From Pascua guehoae (taxonomy: Eukaryota; Basidiomycota; Tremellomycetes; Trichosporonales; Trichosporonaceae): a stretch of 64,000 bases of DNA. The stretch covers positions 189,851-253,850 of the forward strand of contig BCJX01000008.1 in the NCBI GenBank assembly GCA_001600415.1. The letters are read 5' to 3'. The stretch's first letter is position 1. Every line of letters starts with the position of its first letter. The notes beneath the pieces were generated by a model that did no database searches, had not been told where the DNA came from, and saw only the letters and a list, made by a program, of their open reading frames with translations. Below, piece after piece: positions 46,531 through 58,001 of the stretch. A program made the position numbers and the translations under genes.

Positions 46531-49500
46531 CTTGGGGCTGGGCCGGCGCGTCGCGGCGCGTTGGATGGACTGCTACTGATGACAAGGGGTTGTTGCGAGT
46601 GGGAGGTGGGAATATTGGTGTCGGCGGCAAAGGGGAAGAGCCCACTGGAGCGGGGGGCTGGGTCGCTGGAGGATTTGACCCAAGCTACAGTAGGTGGGTG
46701 TGGGTGGGTTGGGTAGAGAGTTTGGCCCAGTCAGCGTTCAAGTGGGTGGAGGTGGGTTGGGNGGGNGGGTGGATGCTGGTTGGGTGAGGGTGGTGATGGA
46801 TGATCTTTGGATGGGGTAGTGAATGGGAATGGTGATGATGGTGAGAGATGATATCGAGGTCGCACAACGAGATTGCATCTTGGTGGTCTTTGGATGGCCT
46901 GGTGGGGCAAGAGGCGAGGGGGGGGCGGTGGGCGGCCGCGTTGGTGGGTGGGTGGGTATGGGTCGTCTCAGTCAGTCAGTCACGACTTGGTACTGCACCA
47001 AATCCACTTGGATTGCATGCAACCTGACCCCGTGTCCTTTCGACCTCTCCTCCTCCCTCCCAGCTCCTCCTTTGTGTGTGGTTGCCTCTTTTCCTTTGTT
47101 TCCCTCCTCTCGTTGGTGCCGTCCCTTTCTGCCGGTCCGACAAATACCATAACGGAATCAATTTTTTCACACCCAAATAAATAAACCTTGTCCATTACTA
47201 CTGTTATTACATAATAAACTGTGGGGTCTTTTTTAGAGGGAGCGCGTCTAAATTGCCACCACTTTTGTCCTTGTCCTTGTGATGCATGCGTGCGTGCAGT
47301 GCATGCGTGCATCATGGATCATCCATCCATTCCGGAACGTTTGTCCTTTTTGCATATCCACTTTCCCCCCGCGCCCCCCCCGCCCGCGCTCTTTCCCCCT
47401 GGCATGACGCCTCTTGTCTTTGGCCCGCGCACCCGCGGTACCCCATCGGCTCTTCGGACCACAACCACCACCACGACGTTGCACTTTTTTCGTATCTGGT
47501 CGCATAGCTCTTTTGAGTGGAACAGGTTTAAACCCTCTCCCTCCCATTCAACCTACATAGCCCCCCCGTTTGAGACGTGTCCAATTTGTTCCGTTCCTCC
47601 CCATCAGAACTAACCCCTTCCTTCCCTCGGTCAGTCATGCTGCTAAACCGTGCCACCACCACCCGCATGGTGCATACCAAGTTCAGTGAGCTGTGCACAA
47701 TGCAGTAGTGTTGTGGTCCACTGGCCACTAGTAAATAAATGTCAGTCTGCACCGATCGGTGATCAAGTGGATCTTGCCGCTGCATCCTCGTTTGTGGCGC
47801 ACAAAGGGTAGCTCCCTCGCTCTCTCCACCCATGCCACGCACCCAAACTGGTTCCCACCCGCCAACCACAATGTCATTCTCCTGGGTGCTCGAGTCCTCG
47901 TCATCGGCCGCATCCATTTCTCCAGGCAACCGCAGGTGCAAAAACCGATCCCACTCCACTCGACCTTTGTCCAGGCAACCGCCGATTCGCAATACTTCGG
48001 CTACCACATCGGTTTTCCCGTTTACCATCCCTCGGTCCACGTAACAAGCGCGCAGAGACATCGTGTCTCAACTTGCACGCGAACACGTCCGACAGATACA
48101 ATAGGACCAATTGTCAGAATAGCACAGAGCTTTGAGGACCGATTATGCCTGCTTCTGTCTCTGTGAGAATCGCAACCATTAACACAGGCGACCCCGGTGA
48201 TGCCTATGGGTACTTGGAGATTAAGTTGCTCAGCGCTTGCCACCAGCCTGCCACCTGCACATCGGCATTCAAGCTTGCCTTGTACAAAGTACCTCTCTGC
48301 TAAACTCTGAGAGGCAGAGTCGAGTTGACATGCACCTGGCAGCTAAAGTGACGGTGGTGATGGGCGCGCTCTCGCCCTGCTTGGCATGCTTGGGCCGAGT
48401 CGGAAACTGCCGATCTTGCCTGGCCCATCGGCCAACGGCCAGCGGCCACATGCGGGCCGGAATCACCCAGGACATGAGTCTCTCCACATACATACTCTGC
48501 AGTCAAATCTGATTACTGACGAGAAGGTGCTGGGAGGTGTTCGTGCGACATGGGATGCATCTGTCGTTTGCTGCGCATGATGCTAGCTGGTGAGAGTGCG
48601 AGGTGGCTGGAAGGATACGTCATTTGGTGAGTGTTGAGCTGGCCACTGGCTACTGGCCGGCAAGGAGAGGAGGGGCGGGGATTGACGTGGATGGGCAAAT
48701 TCAAAGGTGGATGAACTGGACATTTGTATGAGCCGACCAATGACGGATGCCCACAAATAATAATGCCACCATCATCCAGAGTGAGAGCGCGACGCGGGGT
48801 GACCCACGACGACGCGGGGGTATTTTCTTCTTCTCTGGCTGATGGTAGTTTTCAGGGTCGAGCTGCTTTGTTGTGCCTGGATCGGACCCGTGCCTAGATA
48901 TGAGACCCAACGAGGTGGTGCGCGTTTTAAAGTATCAAATCTCTGCTCGCGTTTGATCTCGTTGGCCTGCTAAGCTGCCATTGCCCAAAACGTCTTTTGG
49001 CACAATTGGGCAAATGCCACAAGGTCGGTCGTAGGGGCGAATAGACCAGACTGCCGCAGTAGACCACTCGTTGTGCTCCACCCCATTGTCACTCGAGTGC
49101 GCAGATTATTCCACAATCAGCACAATCCCAACCCCCATACCAGCATTATTATTTTGCCACCCAACGACTGCAAAAGGTAGCAGGAGTGGTCTCTGGCTGA
49201 TACACGATCACACGATCGGCGTCATCCTGGACCCCCACCGAGCAGGGGAAATTTGGTTCCGCGTTTCCCCCCCGGCCCTCGCCTCGGTCTGTCGTCGCGT
49301 CAGGCCCGTCCCAAAGCGGTCATGGATCTGCGCGTCCAGCGCGTGCAGCGCATGCAGCGCACTCAGGTTCAAACGAGCTCTAGAGCTGGCTGGCGCACAG
49401 CAACTATCGGGCCGTATCCATACTGACATTATGCTTGCCCTTCCGTGGTTGCTATTTATTCAACTCGCACCAACTGCACCGCTCTCTCTCTCTCTCTCCA

Positions 49501-50261
49501 CTCGAGCCCCCTCGTTGCGCTTCCGTCTTGTCCAAACGGGGCTCGTCACGCGCAAAGTGCTCAGTGTACACAGGTCACACACGTGGGGCATGTGGCACAG
49601 GCCCTCGATGCTGTACAGCTCACAGGGGCAACCAGCGCGCGGCGCGGCCGGCGCGGGCGTGTCGGGGGAATGGACAGCCAGCAGAGTGCAAGGTGCCATG
49701 TGTAAGCACCCTGTGCATGTGCACCCTGCAAGCTGCATGGCCTGTGGCCTGTGGGCCGACTCGTTGTGTGCGTCATGCATGACCATGGCGCCATGGACGC
49801 GCAGACGCGAACGCCGACCACGACCGGCACGAGCAACGACTGGCACGACCACGACCACATGCACAGAGCTTCCTGCCCACGATCGCTCACAGCAACTGCA
49901 TTTGTACTCACTCACCACCTCAACTACCACACAGCCCGGAACCCTCGCCTTTTCTCTTATCCTTTTTTTACGCGCAGCACCCGCTCCTAAATGCCCTCTA
50001 CGCCCCGACCGTCCAACCCTCTTTGACATCTGCAACTTGCGCATTCTCCCTTGCAACCACCCCTTTTGCCTTTGCGCCCTTCCTAATCCCCAAAAACAAC
50101 ACATACACCGCGCGCGCACCCTTTCCACGCTCCTCCCTCCCCCTCCCTCTTCCTTCCCACTTGTACACCACCATCCTATTTTCCGACACCCCGTTTCCAC
50201 CTCCCCTGCCGCGCTCATTACACCGTTGACAAGCTGCTAGTGTGTGCAGAGCCCGCTCACC
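46531..50261. other. long divergent intergenic region
   Basis: 3.7 kb between INO80 (-) and the next + gene. Bases 46680-46800 are G-rich with GGGTGGGT units and two N calls (46762, 46766). Bases 49900-50230 are strongly CT/CA-rich and fit a long 5' leader. A frame at 49071-50240 begins with TTG and covers this leader, so it is rejected. One low-confidence frame at 47528-48061 is listed separately. Confidence 0.5.
47528..48061 (-). CDS. doubtful hypothetical protein, 177 aa
   Basis: A single open frame with ATG at 48061. The first half reads plausibly (MVNGKTDVVAEVLRIGG, RVEWDRFLHLRLPGEMD, acidic DAADDEDSS, VVGGWEPVWVRG); the second half is less protein-like. No domain, signal peptide or clear introns. 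Possibly a real exon of a gene not otherwise seen, possibly chance. Confidence 0.25.
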   Translation of the reverse strand: MSLRACYVDRGMVNGKTDVVAEVLRIGGCLDKGRVEWDRFLHLRLPGEMDAADDEDSSTQENDIVVGGWEPVWVRGMGGESEGATLCAPQTRMQRQDPLDHRSVQTDIYLLVASGPQHYCIVHSSLNLVCTMRVVVARFSSMTDRGKEGVSSDGEERNKLDTSQTGGLCRLNGRERV

Positions 50262-52188
50262 ATGCCGACGATTGAAGAGTTTGAGTCGCTCGTGACCAAG
50301 GAGGTGTCGAAGCGGTCCGATCTCATCCACTTTGTCCTATGGAGCCGCAACCGCCAGACCAAAGAGGAACTCGAGCTCATGGGCGACTTTACGCTCATTG
50401 TCCTCGAAATCTTGGCCAAAAACTTCCCCACGCTCGTGTACGACTCTGGCTATGTCCGTCTCGCCCGGCATTCCCTCCCATCCTATCTGGCCGTCTTGGA
50501 CGCGGCCAAGGGCCTCATCCGCCTGCATATGGAAATGACCGAGCCGGTGAGCCCGTGTGGGGAGGGGTCCTCCAACCAATGTCGTGCTCCGTCCTCTTCG
50601 GGGGAGGAGCGAGGGGTTGCCACGAGTATACCAAGCTGACACGAAGGGGTTCGATGCGAGAAGGGTCGAAGTAGAGGCGCGGCGTGCAAGACCCCTCAGC
50701 ATGCCGCCACTCGCCAGCAACAACAAGGTGCCCGCGATCCGTCGGGTACCCTCGGGGACGTGAGTTTGATCGCCCGGAACCCCGTGCTCTCCCGCCGAGG
50801 GGGAGCGCGGCCACGAAGGGTTGGCGATAAACCTGGGAGCGCGGCCACCTTGTTGCAGTTGGCTGACAGCACTACAGGCCCCAGACGATCCAGCACTCGC
50901 AGACGCGCGAGTCGATCAGCGCCTTGCGGTCGATTGAGACAAACGTCGACCGGCCGACGGCTGGGGCGAGCAGGACGCCTACGAGCAGGACGCCTACCAC
51001 ATCCACTCCGGCGTCCACTCCGGCGCTAACACCGACCCCAGCCGACCGCCCACTTTTGCCCCGCACGTCGTCGTATGAGTGGACACGGTCCAAGTCGAGC
51101 ACGCCGCCCGAGCTGATCAAGCCTCGTTCTTCTCCACCCCCGCTGACAGGGGCAAAGCCCCGTTTCTCGACGACAGGGGAGGCGCCCCGGCAACGGACCG
51201 CTTCAGCGACGGCCGAGTCACCTCGAGACCGGCAGCGGACCTCGCCCACGACAGCTGAAGCGTCTCGAGACCGGCAGCGGACCTCGTCGACCCCAGTCGA
51301 AGCATCTCGAGACCGGCAGCGGACCTCGTCGACCCCAGTCGAAGCGCCTCGGGAGCGTCAGCGCACCTCTTCGACCACCGTTAATGGCACTGCGACGGCA
51401 ACCACACCCACCTCGAGCTCGAGGAGCTCTCCTCCGGTGGCATTACTCTCGGACCCACGCGTCGCCAACGCCATTCCGCGTCCCCAACGTTCCCCATTCC
51501 GCATGCAGCTGCCTGCGGGCGCCATGCCTCCGCGGGAGGTGACGTACACGAAACCGCTCGCCGACGTCGGCACGCCGCCCAAAATCGGTACACCGCCGAC
51601 TCCGACAACGCCGGGCTTCACCCCATGCCCGACCATGCCGTGGGGGTCGCAAGCCTCGCTTGCGGGGTCCCCCAAAGCGACGCCGTCTCCCGCATTCATG
51701 ACCAGTCCCCACCCTGGGCCTCCACCCTCGCGCCCTTCGTCGCTGCTCATGCCCGAGCGCCCGGCCTCGATCCTGCTCCCCTCGCGCCCCAATTCCATGA
51801 TTTCGCCGTGCGTCACGCGGCTGCCCGCCGAAGCGCTTCCGCCGCCGTCCTCACACTCGCGCGACGCCTCGTCGTTGTCCAATATCCTCGCCGAGGCAAA
51901 GGCGCCAGAGAAGAAGGTCAAGTGTGAGTGTGGGGGGTCGGTGTCGTCTGTTGGGGTAGATCTGACGTGGCAGGGCGGTTCCCATGGACCGGCGGCGGCG
52001 ACTCGCCACACAAGTCTGCTTCAGACAAGAAGACGTACGAGAGGGCGCACGAGAGGGCGTACGACAAGACGGCCGGCAAGCCTAAGAAGGAGTCACTGCT
52101 GAGCCGCTCGAGGCTGGCTTCGGGGAGCCACTCGGACCGAAAGAATAATAATCCTAACAACTGCAACTGCGGGGGTGTGCACTACTGA
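50262..52188 (+). CDS. Ser/Thr/Pro-rich protein with 14-aa repeats and conserved-looking N-terminus
   Basis: Exons 50262-50546, 50870-51923 and 51974-52188 give 517 residues with consistent phases; intron 1 is 323 nt (acceptor GGCTGACAG), intron 2 is 50 nt. The N-terminal 125 residues are compact and look conserved: FESLVTKEVSKRSDLIHFVL, ELELMGDFTLIVLEIL, TLVYDSGYVRLARHSLPSYLAVLDAAKGLIRLHMEMTEP, then HYRPQTIQHSQTRESISALRSIE. The middle is Ser/Thr/Pro-rich with about five tandem repeats of the form (S/P)RDRQRTSSTPVEA (around 51205-51375), each with RxxS/T-type phosphorylation-prone sequence. The C-terminus is Arg/Ser-rich and ends NNCNCGGVHY. I do not recognise the family. The ATG follows a CT/CA-rich leader and is the first in frame. 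Confidence 0.72.
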
Positions 52189-52241
52189 GACTAGCGATTG
52201 TGGCTGTGCATGCGGCCAGCTCTCGGCCGTGCACTCGGTGG

Positions 52242-52299
52242 TGTACTCGATGCACTCGATGCACTCGATGCGCTCGATGCACCGATGCACCGATGCACC
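52242..52299. repeat. 9-bp tandem repeat (CACTCGATG)n
   Basis: Several copies of CACTCGATG, grading into CACCGATG, lie about 60 bp downstream of the preceding stop codon, probably in the 3' UTR. Confidence 0.85.
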
Positions 52300-52489
52300 C
52301 AAAGGCGCAACCTTGACGAGTTGAGCCGGACAACAGCGGACAGTACTGGACCTAGACTCTGATGCTGCTGGGCCGCACTTAGCCCCGCCTAGATTAGAAC
52401 ATGATTCAACGACACGACATGACGCCAATGGACGTTTCTTGTATATTAATCATGCATGGAGTAGTTATGCGCTGGTGGAAGGAATCACA

Positions 52490-52608
52490 AGTAGCTGGCA
52501 GGTCGCTGGCGGACAGTAATCGTGAGTAGCTGGCAGTTTGCTGGCGGACAGCAGTCGTAAGCAGCTGGCATTTCGCTGGCGGACAGTAATCGTAAGCAGC
52601 TGACAGTT
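52490..52608. repeat. 35-bp minisatellite, about 3.4 copies
   Basis: Units beginning AGTAGCTGGCA or AGCAGCTGGCA and containing GCTGGCGGACAG and AATCGT repeat with a 35-bp period three times, plus a partial fourth. Confidence 0.85.
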
Positions 52609-53194
52609 GTCGCTTGGGCTGTGCACGAGCAACCCCAGCCATGCCAGTCATGCCAGCCATGCCAGCCATGCACTGCACTGCAGTGCACTGCACTGCACTC
52701 CCCGACGGCCGACGCCCACGGAACGGACACCGGCCACAGGCCGGGTCTGGTCCTCTACGCGTCCCGTGCTTTGTCCAGGGCGCGCACAGACCATGTAACG
52801 CGTCGCCACCGGCCCGATACCCCGCACCCCCCCGCGCCCCGGTTGGCCGGTTGGTGGGCCGTCTCCGGGGTGGCCAGTGGCCACTGGCCACTGGGTGGTG
52901 TTTACAAACACGCCCCGTGCGCCATCCGACGACCAGCCTTCGTCGCGCGTCGCGTTTATTGTTTCGTTTCGTTTCGACCCCATGCAGCATGCGGCATGCG
53001 GCATGCAGGCCGGAATGTACATGGACATGAATCATGACACCGATCCCCGCCACTCGCCACCATCGCACAACTCTTCGTCAACAAAAAATCCACCACAACT
53101 CTTCGTCAACAAAAAATCCACCAGCCAAACTGGACAAGTCGGCACTGTCCTCACTCCTCCCCCCCTCCCCTCCTCCCCCCCTCGCCCTCGCCGT
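52609..53194. other. intergenic, repeat-rich, before the gap
   Basis: Contains CATGCCAGC and CACTGCACTGCA short repeats (52638-52700), palindromic GGCCAGTGGCCACTGGCC near 52873, and a duplicated CACAACTCTTCGTCAAC (53067 and 53095). No gene is supported. Confidence 0.5.
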
Positions 53195-53777
53195 NNNNNN
53201 NNNNNNNNNNNNNNNNNNNNNNNNNNNNNNNNNNNNNNNNNNNNNNNNNNNNNNNNNNNNNNNNNNNNNNNNNNNNNNNNNNNNNNNNNNNNNNNNNNNN
53301 NNNNNNNNNNNNNNNNNNNNNNNNNNNNNNNNNNNNNNNNNNNNNNNNNNNNNNNNNNNNNNNNNNNNNNNNNNNNNNNNNNNNNNNNNNNNNNNNNNNN
53401 NNNNNNNNNNNNNNNNNNNNNNNNNNNNNNNNNNNNNNNNNNNNNNNNNNNNNNNNNNNNNNNNNNNNNNNNNNNNNNNNNNNNNNNNNNNNNNNNNNNN
53501 NNNNNNNNNNNNNNNNNNNNNNNNNNNNNNNNNNNNNNNNNNNNNNNNNNNNNNNNNNNNNNNNNNNNNNNNNNNNNNNNNNNNNNNNNNNNNNNNNNNN
53601 NNNNNNNNNNNNNNNNNNNNNNNNNNNNNNNNNNNNNNNNNNNNNNNNNNNNNNNNNNNNNNNNNNNNNNNNNNNNNNNNNNNNNNNNNNNNNNNNNNNN
53701 NNNNNNNNNNNNNNNNNNNNNNNNNNNNNNNNNNNNNNNNNNNNNNNNNNNNNNNNNNNNNNNNNNNNNNNNNNNNN
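53195..53777. other. assembly gap (Ns)
   Basis: 583 N bases flanked by low-complexity sequence: C-rich CCTCCCC on the left and GGTGTGGGTGT minisatellite on the right. Confidence 1.
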
Positions 53778-54250
53778 TGGTATGGGTGGTGGTCTAGGTC
53801 GGGTCTGGGTGTGATGCTGTCGGTACCGAGTGGGGTCTGGGTGTGGGTGTGGGTGTTGGGTGTGGGTGGTGTGGGTGGTGTTGGCCTGGGTCTGGGTGTG
53901 ATGGTGTCGGTAGTGGGGGTGTTGGGTGTTTGTTTGGGGTTGAGTGTTGGGTGGTGGGGTGGTGTCGGTGGTGTCGGTGGTATCATTGGTGTCATTGGTG
54001 TCATTGGTGTCATTGGTGTCCGTGGTGTCGATGGTATCGTTGGTGCCCGTGGTGTCATTGGTGTCCGTGGTGTCCCGGTCTGGCTGGGTATGGGTCTGGT
54101 TCTGGGGGTCTGGGTCTGAGTCTGATCTGGGTCTGGGTCTGATCTCGGTCTGATCTGGGTCTCGGTCTGATCTGGGTCTCGGTCTGATCTGGGTCTCGGT
54201 CTCGGTCTCGGTCTCGGTCTGAGTCTGGGACTGAGTCTGATCTGGGGGTC
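53778..54250. repeat. GT-rich minisatellite cluster
   Basis: Several adjacent arrays: GGGTGTGGGTGT-type units (53778-53960), 9-bp GGTGTCATT units (about 53965-54065), and GGTCTGATCTGGGTCTC units with period about 17 (54115-54245). On the minus strand the middle array would read as Thr/Asp/Asn repeats, but no complete gene can be built because the gap intervenes. Confidence 0.8.
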
Positions 54251-54883
54251 GGCCGGTTTGTGTGGGTGTCAGTGGTGGTAGAGGGTCCAGGCGAGGCTGA
54301 AGACGAGGGAGGACGTTGGGCGCAGCAAGGGCTCCGACCTCCTGGGAGTCTGAACGGAGAGGAAAGAGGCCGAAAGGAGCAGGACGAGGCCGACCAGCAC
54401 GCGAGACGAGGACAAGAGCAGTGGCGGCAAAGTGGCGAAAGCGAGTGGCAGCAACGTGGCGAGCGAGTGGCACTGGGCAATGTGGCACCCACCCAGGCAG
54501 GATTCATCCAACCACTGGCACATACAGAGGGTGTCAAAAGGAACGAGCAAGGCGCAGGAGCCGACGCATGCAGATGTTGAGCTGCTGCAGACATGCAGAC
54601 CTTGCGAGAGTCCGCCAGTCTCACCCTGCGCCATTACTGGTTCCTTTTTAACACCCACCGTATCTACGGCGTCGACTGGTACAATGCCCAAAGTGCAAAG
54701 GCCGCGAGACTAGATCGACGCCGTACATCCCGTACATCCCCGGGACATGGCTACAGATCACAGGCGACAGCGCAGACCCCTCAGGCTCCACTAGCTCCCA
54801 GACTCTATCACACCCCATCACTCTCTATCAGACGACACCAACCATACCAGACTCCGCCACAGTAGTACTCACAAGCTGACAAG
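54251..54883. other. unresolved region, possible first exon(s)
   Basis: No complete gene can be drawn. The first exon of the following Pro/Gln-rich gene should lie here or in the gap; ATG CCC AAA at 54684 followed by GTGCAA could be a 9-nt first exon in the right phase, but this is weak. On the minus strand a hydrophobic stretch near 54340-54450 resembles a signal peptide but has no supported gene around it. Confidence 0.35.
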
Positions 54884-56930
54884 CAGGACTTTGACGTCTT
54901 CGCCGAGCCAGAGCCAGAGCCAGAACCCGAGCCCGAGCCCGAACCAGAGCCCGAACCAGAGCCCACACCCGAGCCAGACTCCACCCCAAACCCCGAACCG
55001 CCAAAACCCGATCCCGAGGAAAAGCTCAACCCCGACCGCAAAGGCGAAACCACACGACCCCGCTCCGGCTCGTTCCTCGACACGGCGAGCGTGAGCGGGA
55101 GCGTCGGCGGGAGTGTCGTGGGCAGCGCGACGCCGAGGGGACCCAGGAGTCCGCGCGTACATCGGACGTGAGTGGTTCTGTTCCGCCCCTCTTGCCCGTC
55201 TCTTGTTACGGCTTGTACTCTATTCCTGCCACCTTGTCCTGCTCTACCTTCGTCCCCCTACTCCTCACCCCCCTCGGATGGGCACTGCCACTTCCAGCCC
55301 ATTGTTAATCCCAACCCGGGGCGGTGTCCATCCCCATCCCCATTCCCATCCCCAACCTGACGCCCTCTGCCCTGCTTCCCCTCTCCCACACCCACCCACA
55401 CCCACCCAAACTCCCTACTCACGCCAGACCCGCCCCCTCCTCGCTGGGCCTCTCCCCACTGCCACGGGCACCACCCCTCCCCTCGTCCCCTTCACCCTCA
55501 CACGCACCGGCACCGGCACCGTCCCCCCTCTTGCCCCGGCAGCAGCCACCCCGCGTGCCGTCGCCACCGCTGACCCCCATCCCGCCGCCGGGGCAAAAAA
55601 TCCCGGGCTTTCGCGGGCACTGGGACTGGAACACGCCGCACGCCGCCCCCTCCATGGCCCCATCCCGGTCGTTTGTATCCCTCGCACCTTCGGACTCGCA
55701 CTCGTCCCGCCCCGCCCCGGCGTCTGTCGGACTGGGTCACCGTTCGCGGCCGGTGTCGATGCCGCCGACTCTCCCGGCCCCGTCGAAAGCCAACCCCAGC
55801 TCCAATTCCAACCCACCCTACCCCTCGTCTCCGTTACAGCCCCGGTTCCAGCCGCCTCCTTCGCCACAGCCCCGCTTCCAGCCACCTCCTTCGCCACAGC
55901 CCCCGTTCAACCCCGGCCTCCCCAACGGGGCACCACCCCCGGGGCCCGCGTTGCCGTTCATGCGGCACACCGGTCTCCCCCCGCCGCCACAGCAATCACA
56001 CCCGTCACACCCTGGCTCCCTCGGGCTGCATTCAGGCCAGGCCCCTCCGCCGTCGCCGGGGTATAGGCCCCCCGCGTCCCTCCCTCCCCAGCCCCCGACA
56101 CAGGCGCCGACACAGCCCCCGCCCCAGGCTCAGTCTTTCCAACCCCCCTTCGGCTTCAACAGCTTCAACTTCCAGGCCCCGCAACAACCACCCCAACCAC
56201 CACCCAAACCACCGACTCCACCCCCGCCCACCCCGAAACCGCCCGCCCTGCCGTCCCCACAACCATGGAAGTTTCAGCTCCCCTTCCAGCCCACCATGCC
56301 AGCCACGCCCTTCCAGTCCCTCCAGCCCGGCTTTGACATGCCCAACTCGGCCAAACCAGCCACACCCAAGCCTGCACCGCCACCCACACCAGCACCGCCC
56401 CCACCCCCGCCGCTCCAGTCGCCCCGTCCTGTCGTGCCCCAGCAGTTCTACGCGGACGGGCAGATGTATGCGGGGTATCCTGGTTGGGGAGGGCAGGTCC
56501 ATCCGCAGTACTTGCAGGCGCAGCAACAGCAGCAAGCTCAGCAGCAAGCCCAGCAGCAAGCCCAGCAGCAAGCCCAGCAGCAAGCCCATGCACACGCTGC
56601 ACAAGTCCTGGCACAGGCACAGCAGGCGCAGCAGGCGCAGCAACAACAGGCCCAGCAGGCGCAGGCGCAAGCACAAGCCCAGTCCCAGCACGAAATCTCA
56701 TTACGAGCACAGGCAGAGTACCAAGCCCGCGCACTCGCGCAACAGCAAGCACAGCAGCAACAAGCACAGCAGCAGCAAGCACAGCAAGCCGCAGCACCCC
56801 CAGCCGCCCAACCCCCACCCGACATGTGGACACAGTGGCGGTGAGTGCGGGGTCAGGTGGGGCAGGGCTGACAGGCAGGTCGTTTGAGGCGGACATGTAT
56901 CACCGGCCCGGGGGAGAGGGGTATATCTAG
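54884..56930 (+). CDS. Pro/Gln-rich low-complexity protein (5' end unresolved)
   Basis: Three exons can be joined: 54884-55167, 55428-56840 and 56879-56930 (582 residues from the first visible codon). The joins use GTGAGT donors and acceptors CACGCCAG and CAGGCAG, and phases match. Exon A opens with DFDVFAEP and about nine EP repeats, then RSGSFLDTASVSGSVGGSVVGS. Exon B is extremely Pro-rich with repeats of (F)QPPPSPQPRF, one conserved-looking patch (QKIPGFRGHWDWNTPH), a YADGQMYAGYPGWGGQVHPQY patch, and then about 90 residues of QQAQQQA repeats (56521-56800). Exon C restores a short ordered end, SFEADMYHRPGGEGYI. The composition is prion-like or scaffold-like, of the kind seen in RNA-binding and endocytic coat proteins. 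No domain is recognised; function unknown. Confidence 0.65.
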
Positions 56931-57909
56931 TGTATACCTTGCGAGGAGTGTGTATTGCCATCTCGTTTGGGCATTTAAGAGAGTGTTGAGGAGGAGGCGG
57001 GAGGCATTTCTTGGTATTTCGTAGCTTACTGTATGGAGGGTAGAGACTAGAGGGCAGAGGAGAAGATAGTCTTGGTATTTCGTAGCGTACAAGTGGGTTG
57101 AGGCGTTGGTGGGTACGGATATGCACACGGTGTAACGCTGCGTGATCGCGCCGAGGGCGTGTCTGGCAACCAAACTGGTGTTGTGTGCAGGTATGGACCT
57201 GCGGCGACCCACCACCAACCCCAACCGTTCGGGCGAGCCCAGTCGACGTCGGCTGTGATTGTGGAGAGTGCTCGCTCTGACGATTCCTCCAAGACGCCAA
57301 GGCAGACCCGAACCAAGCTGGCACTGTAACCCACTCGCCGGCAGGCTATCGCAGAAAACAACCAGGAGGCAGGGAATAACAGACCTGATGATCATAAGCC
57401 AAACACCACCACCAACAACAGCAACAACAACAACAAACAACAAACAACAGGCACCACGCGACGCCCAACCCCACCCCTCCCTGACCCCCGAGGCTCGACG
57501 TTCGCCCGACAGGACAAGCCCCACCGTCCACACGCCCAGAACCCGGCCCGCGCAGTCATCCAAGCGGTCCAGGCAGACTGGACGGACAGTTGTCCCTCTG
57601 GACATGGACAATTGTTCGAGCCATGTATCCGTCGCCCGAGCAGCCCAAACGTTTTTTTTTTTGGAGTCGAAACGCCGAAGCGTAACTAGCAGCAGCAGCA
57701 GCAGCGGTAGTGGTAGCGGCATGATTGATTACCCAGAAAAAAAATCGGGGCAGTTCCAACGCCTGCAACGTATATACAACGCGTCGGACTCGTCAACCAA
57801 CCACAAAAAATAAATAAAATAAATAAAATAAATAAAATAAATAAATAGAAAACAGTTACACAAAAATGTGAGATTTGTTTGGGGTTTTTTTTCTAAAGGT
57901 GAAAAAGAT
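56931..57909. other. intergenic
   Basis: 3' flank of the Pro/Gln-rich gene. The 16-bp CTTGGTATTTCGTAGC occurs twice (about 57009 and 57071). Frames at 57259-57813 (+) and 56853-57722 (-) are unsupported. Homopolymer T and A runs and an AAATA array lead to the tRNA gene. Confidence 0.5.
57805..57849. repeat. (AAATA)n microsatellite
   Basis: AAATAAATAAAATAAATAAA-type repeats (4- and 5-bp units) lie about 60 bp beyond the 3' end of the tRNA gene. Confidence 0.85.
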
Positions 57910-58001
57910 TGGACGAGTGGCGGATTGAACGCCAGACCTTCAGTATTCGCAAGTCGTCATGTCAATGCAAAACGGACGCTCTACCACTGAGCTACACGCC
58001 C
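57910..58001 (-). tRNA. tRNA-Ala (UGC) with intron
   Basis: The 92-nt gene starts GGGCGTG and ends CTCGTCCA. The acceptor stem pairs with a G3-U70 wobble (the alanine identity element) and one T-T mismatch at 6-67. The D arm is GCTCAGTGGTAGAGC (A box), the T arm TGGCG/TTCAATC/CGCCA (B box). The anticodon stem TCCGT pairs with ACTGA with one mismatch and the anticodon reads TGC. An intron of about 20 nt follows position 37. CCA is not encoded, as normal in eukaryotes. A run of T (TTTTTTTC, 57890-57880 region on the coding strand as A/T-rich) lies downstream. Confidence 0.85.

Noticed and set aside
49071..50240. 389-codon open frame on the + strand
   Set aside because: It begins at TTG, has Cys/Thr/Pro-rich composition without motifs, and its 3' half is the CT/CA-rich leader of the gene starting at 50262.
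53778..54488. Thr/Asp/Asn-rich wall protein on the - strand
   Set aside because: It would run through minisatellites into the N gap with no supported start or end; kept only as a possibility in the findings.
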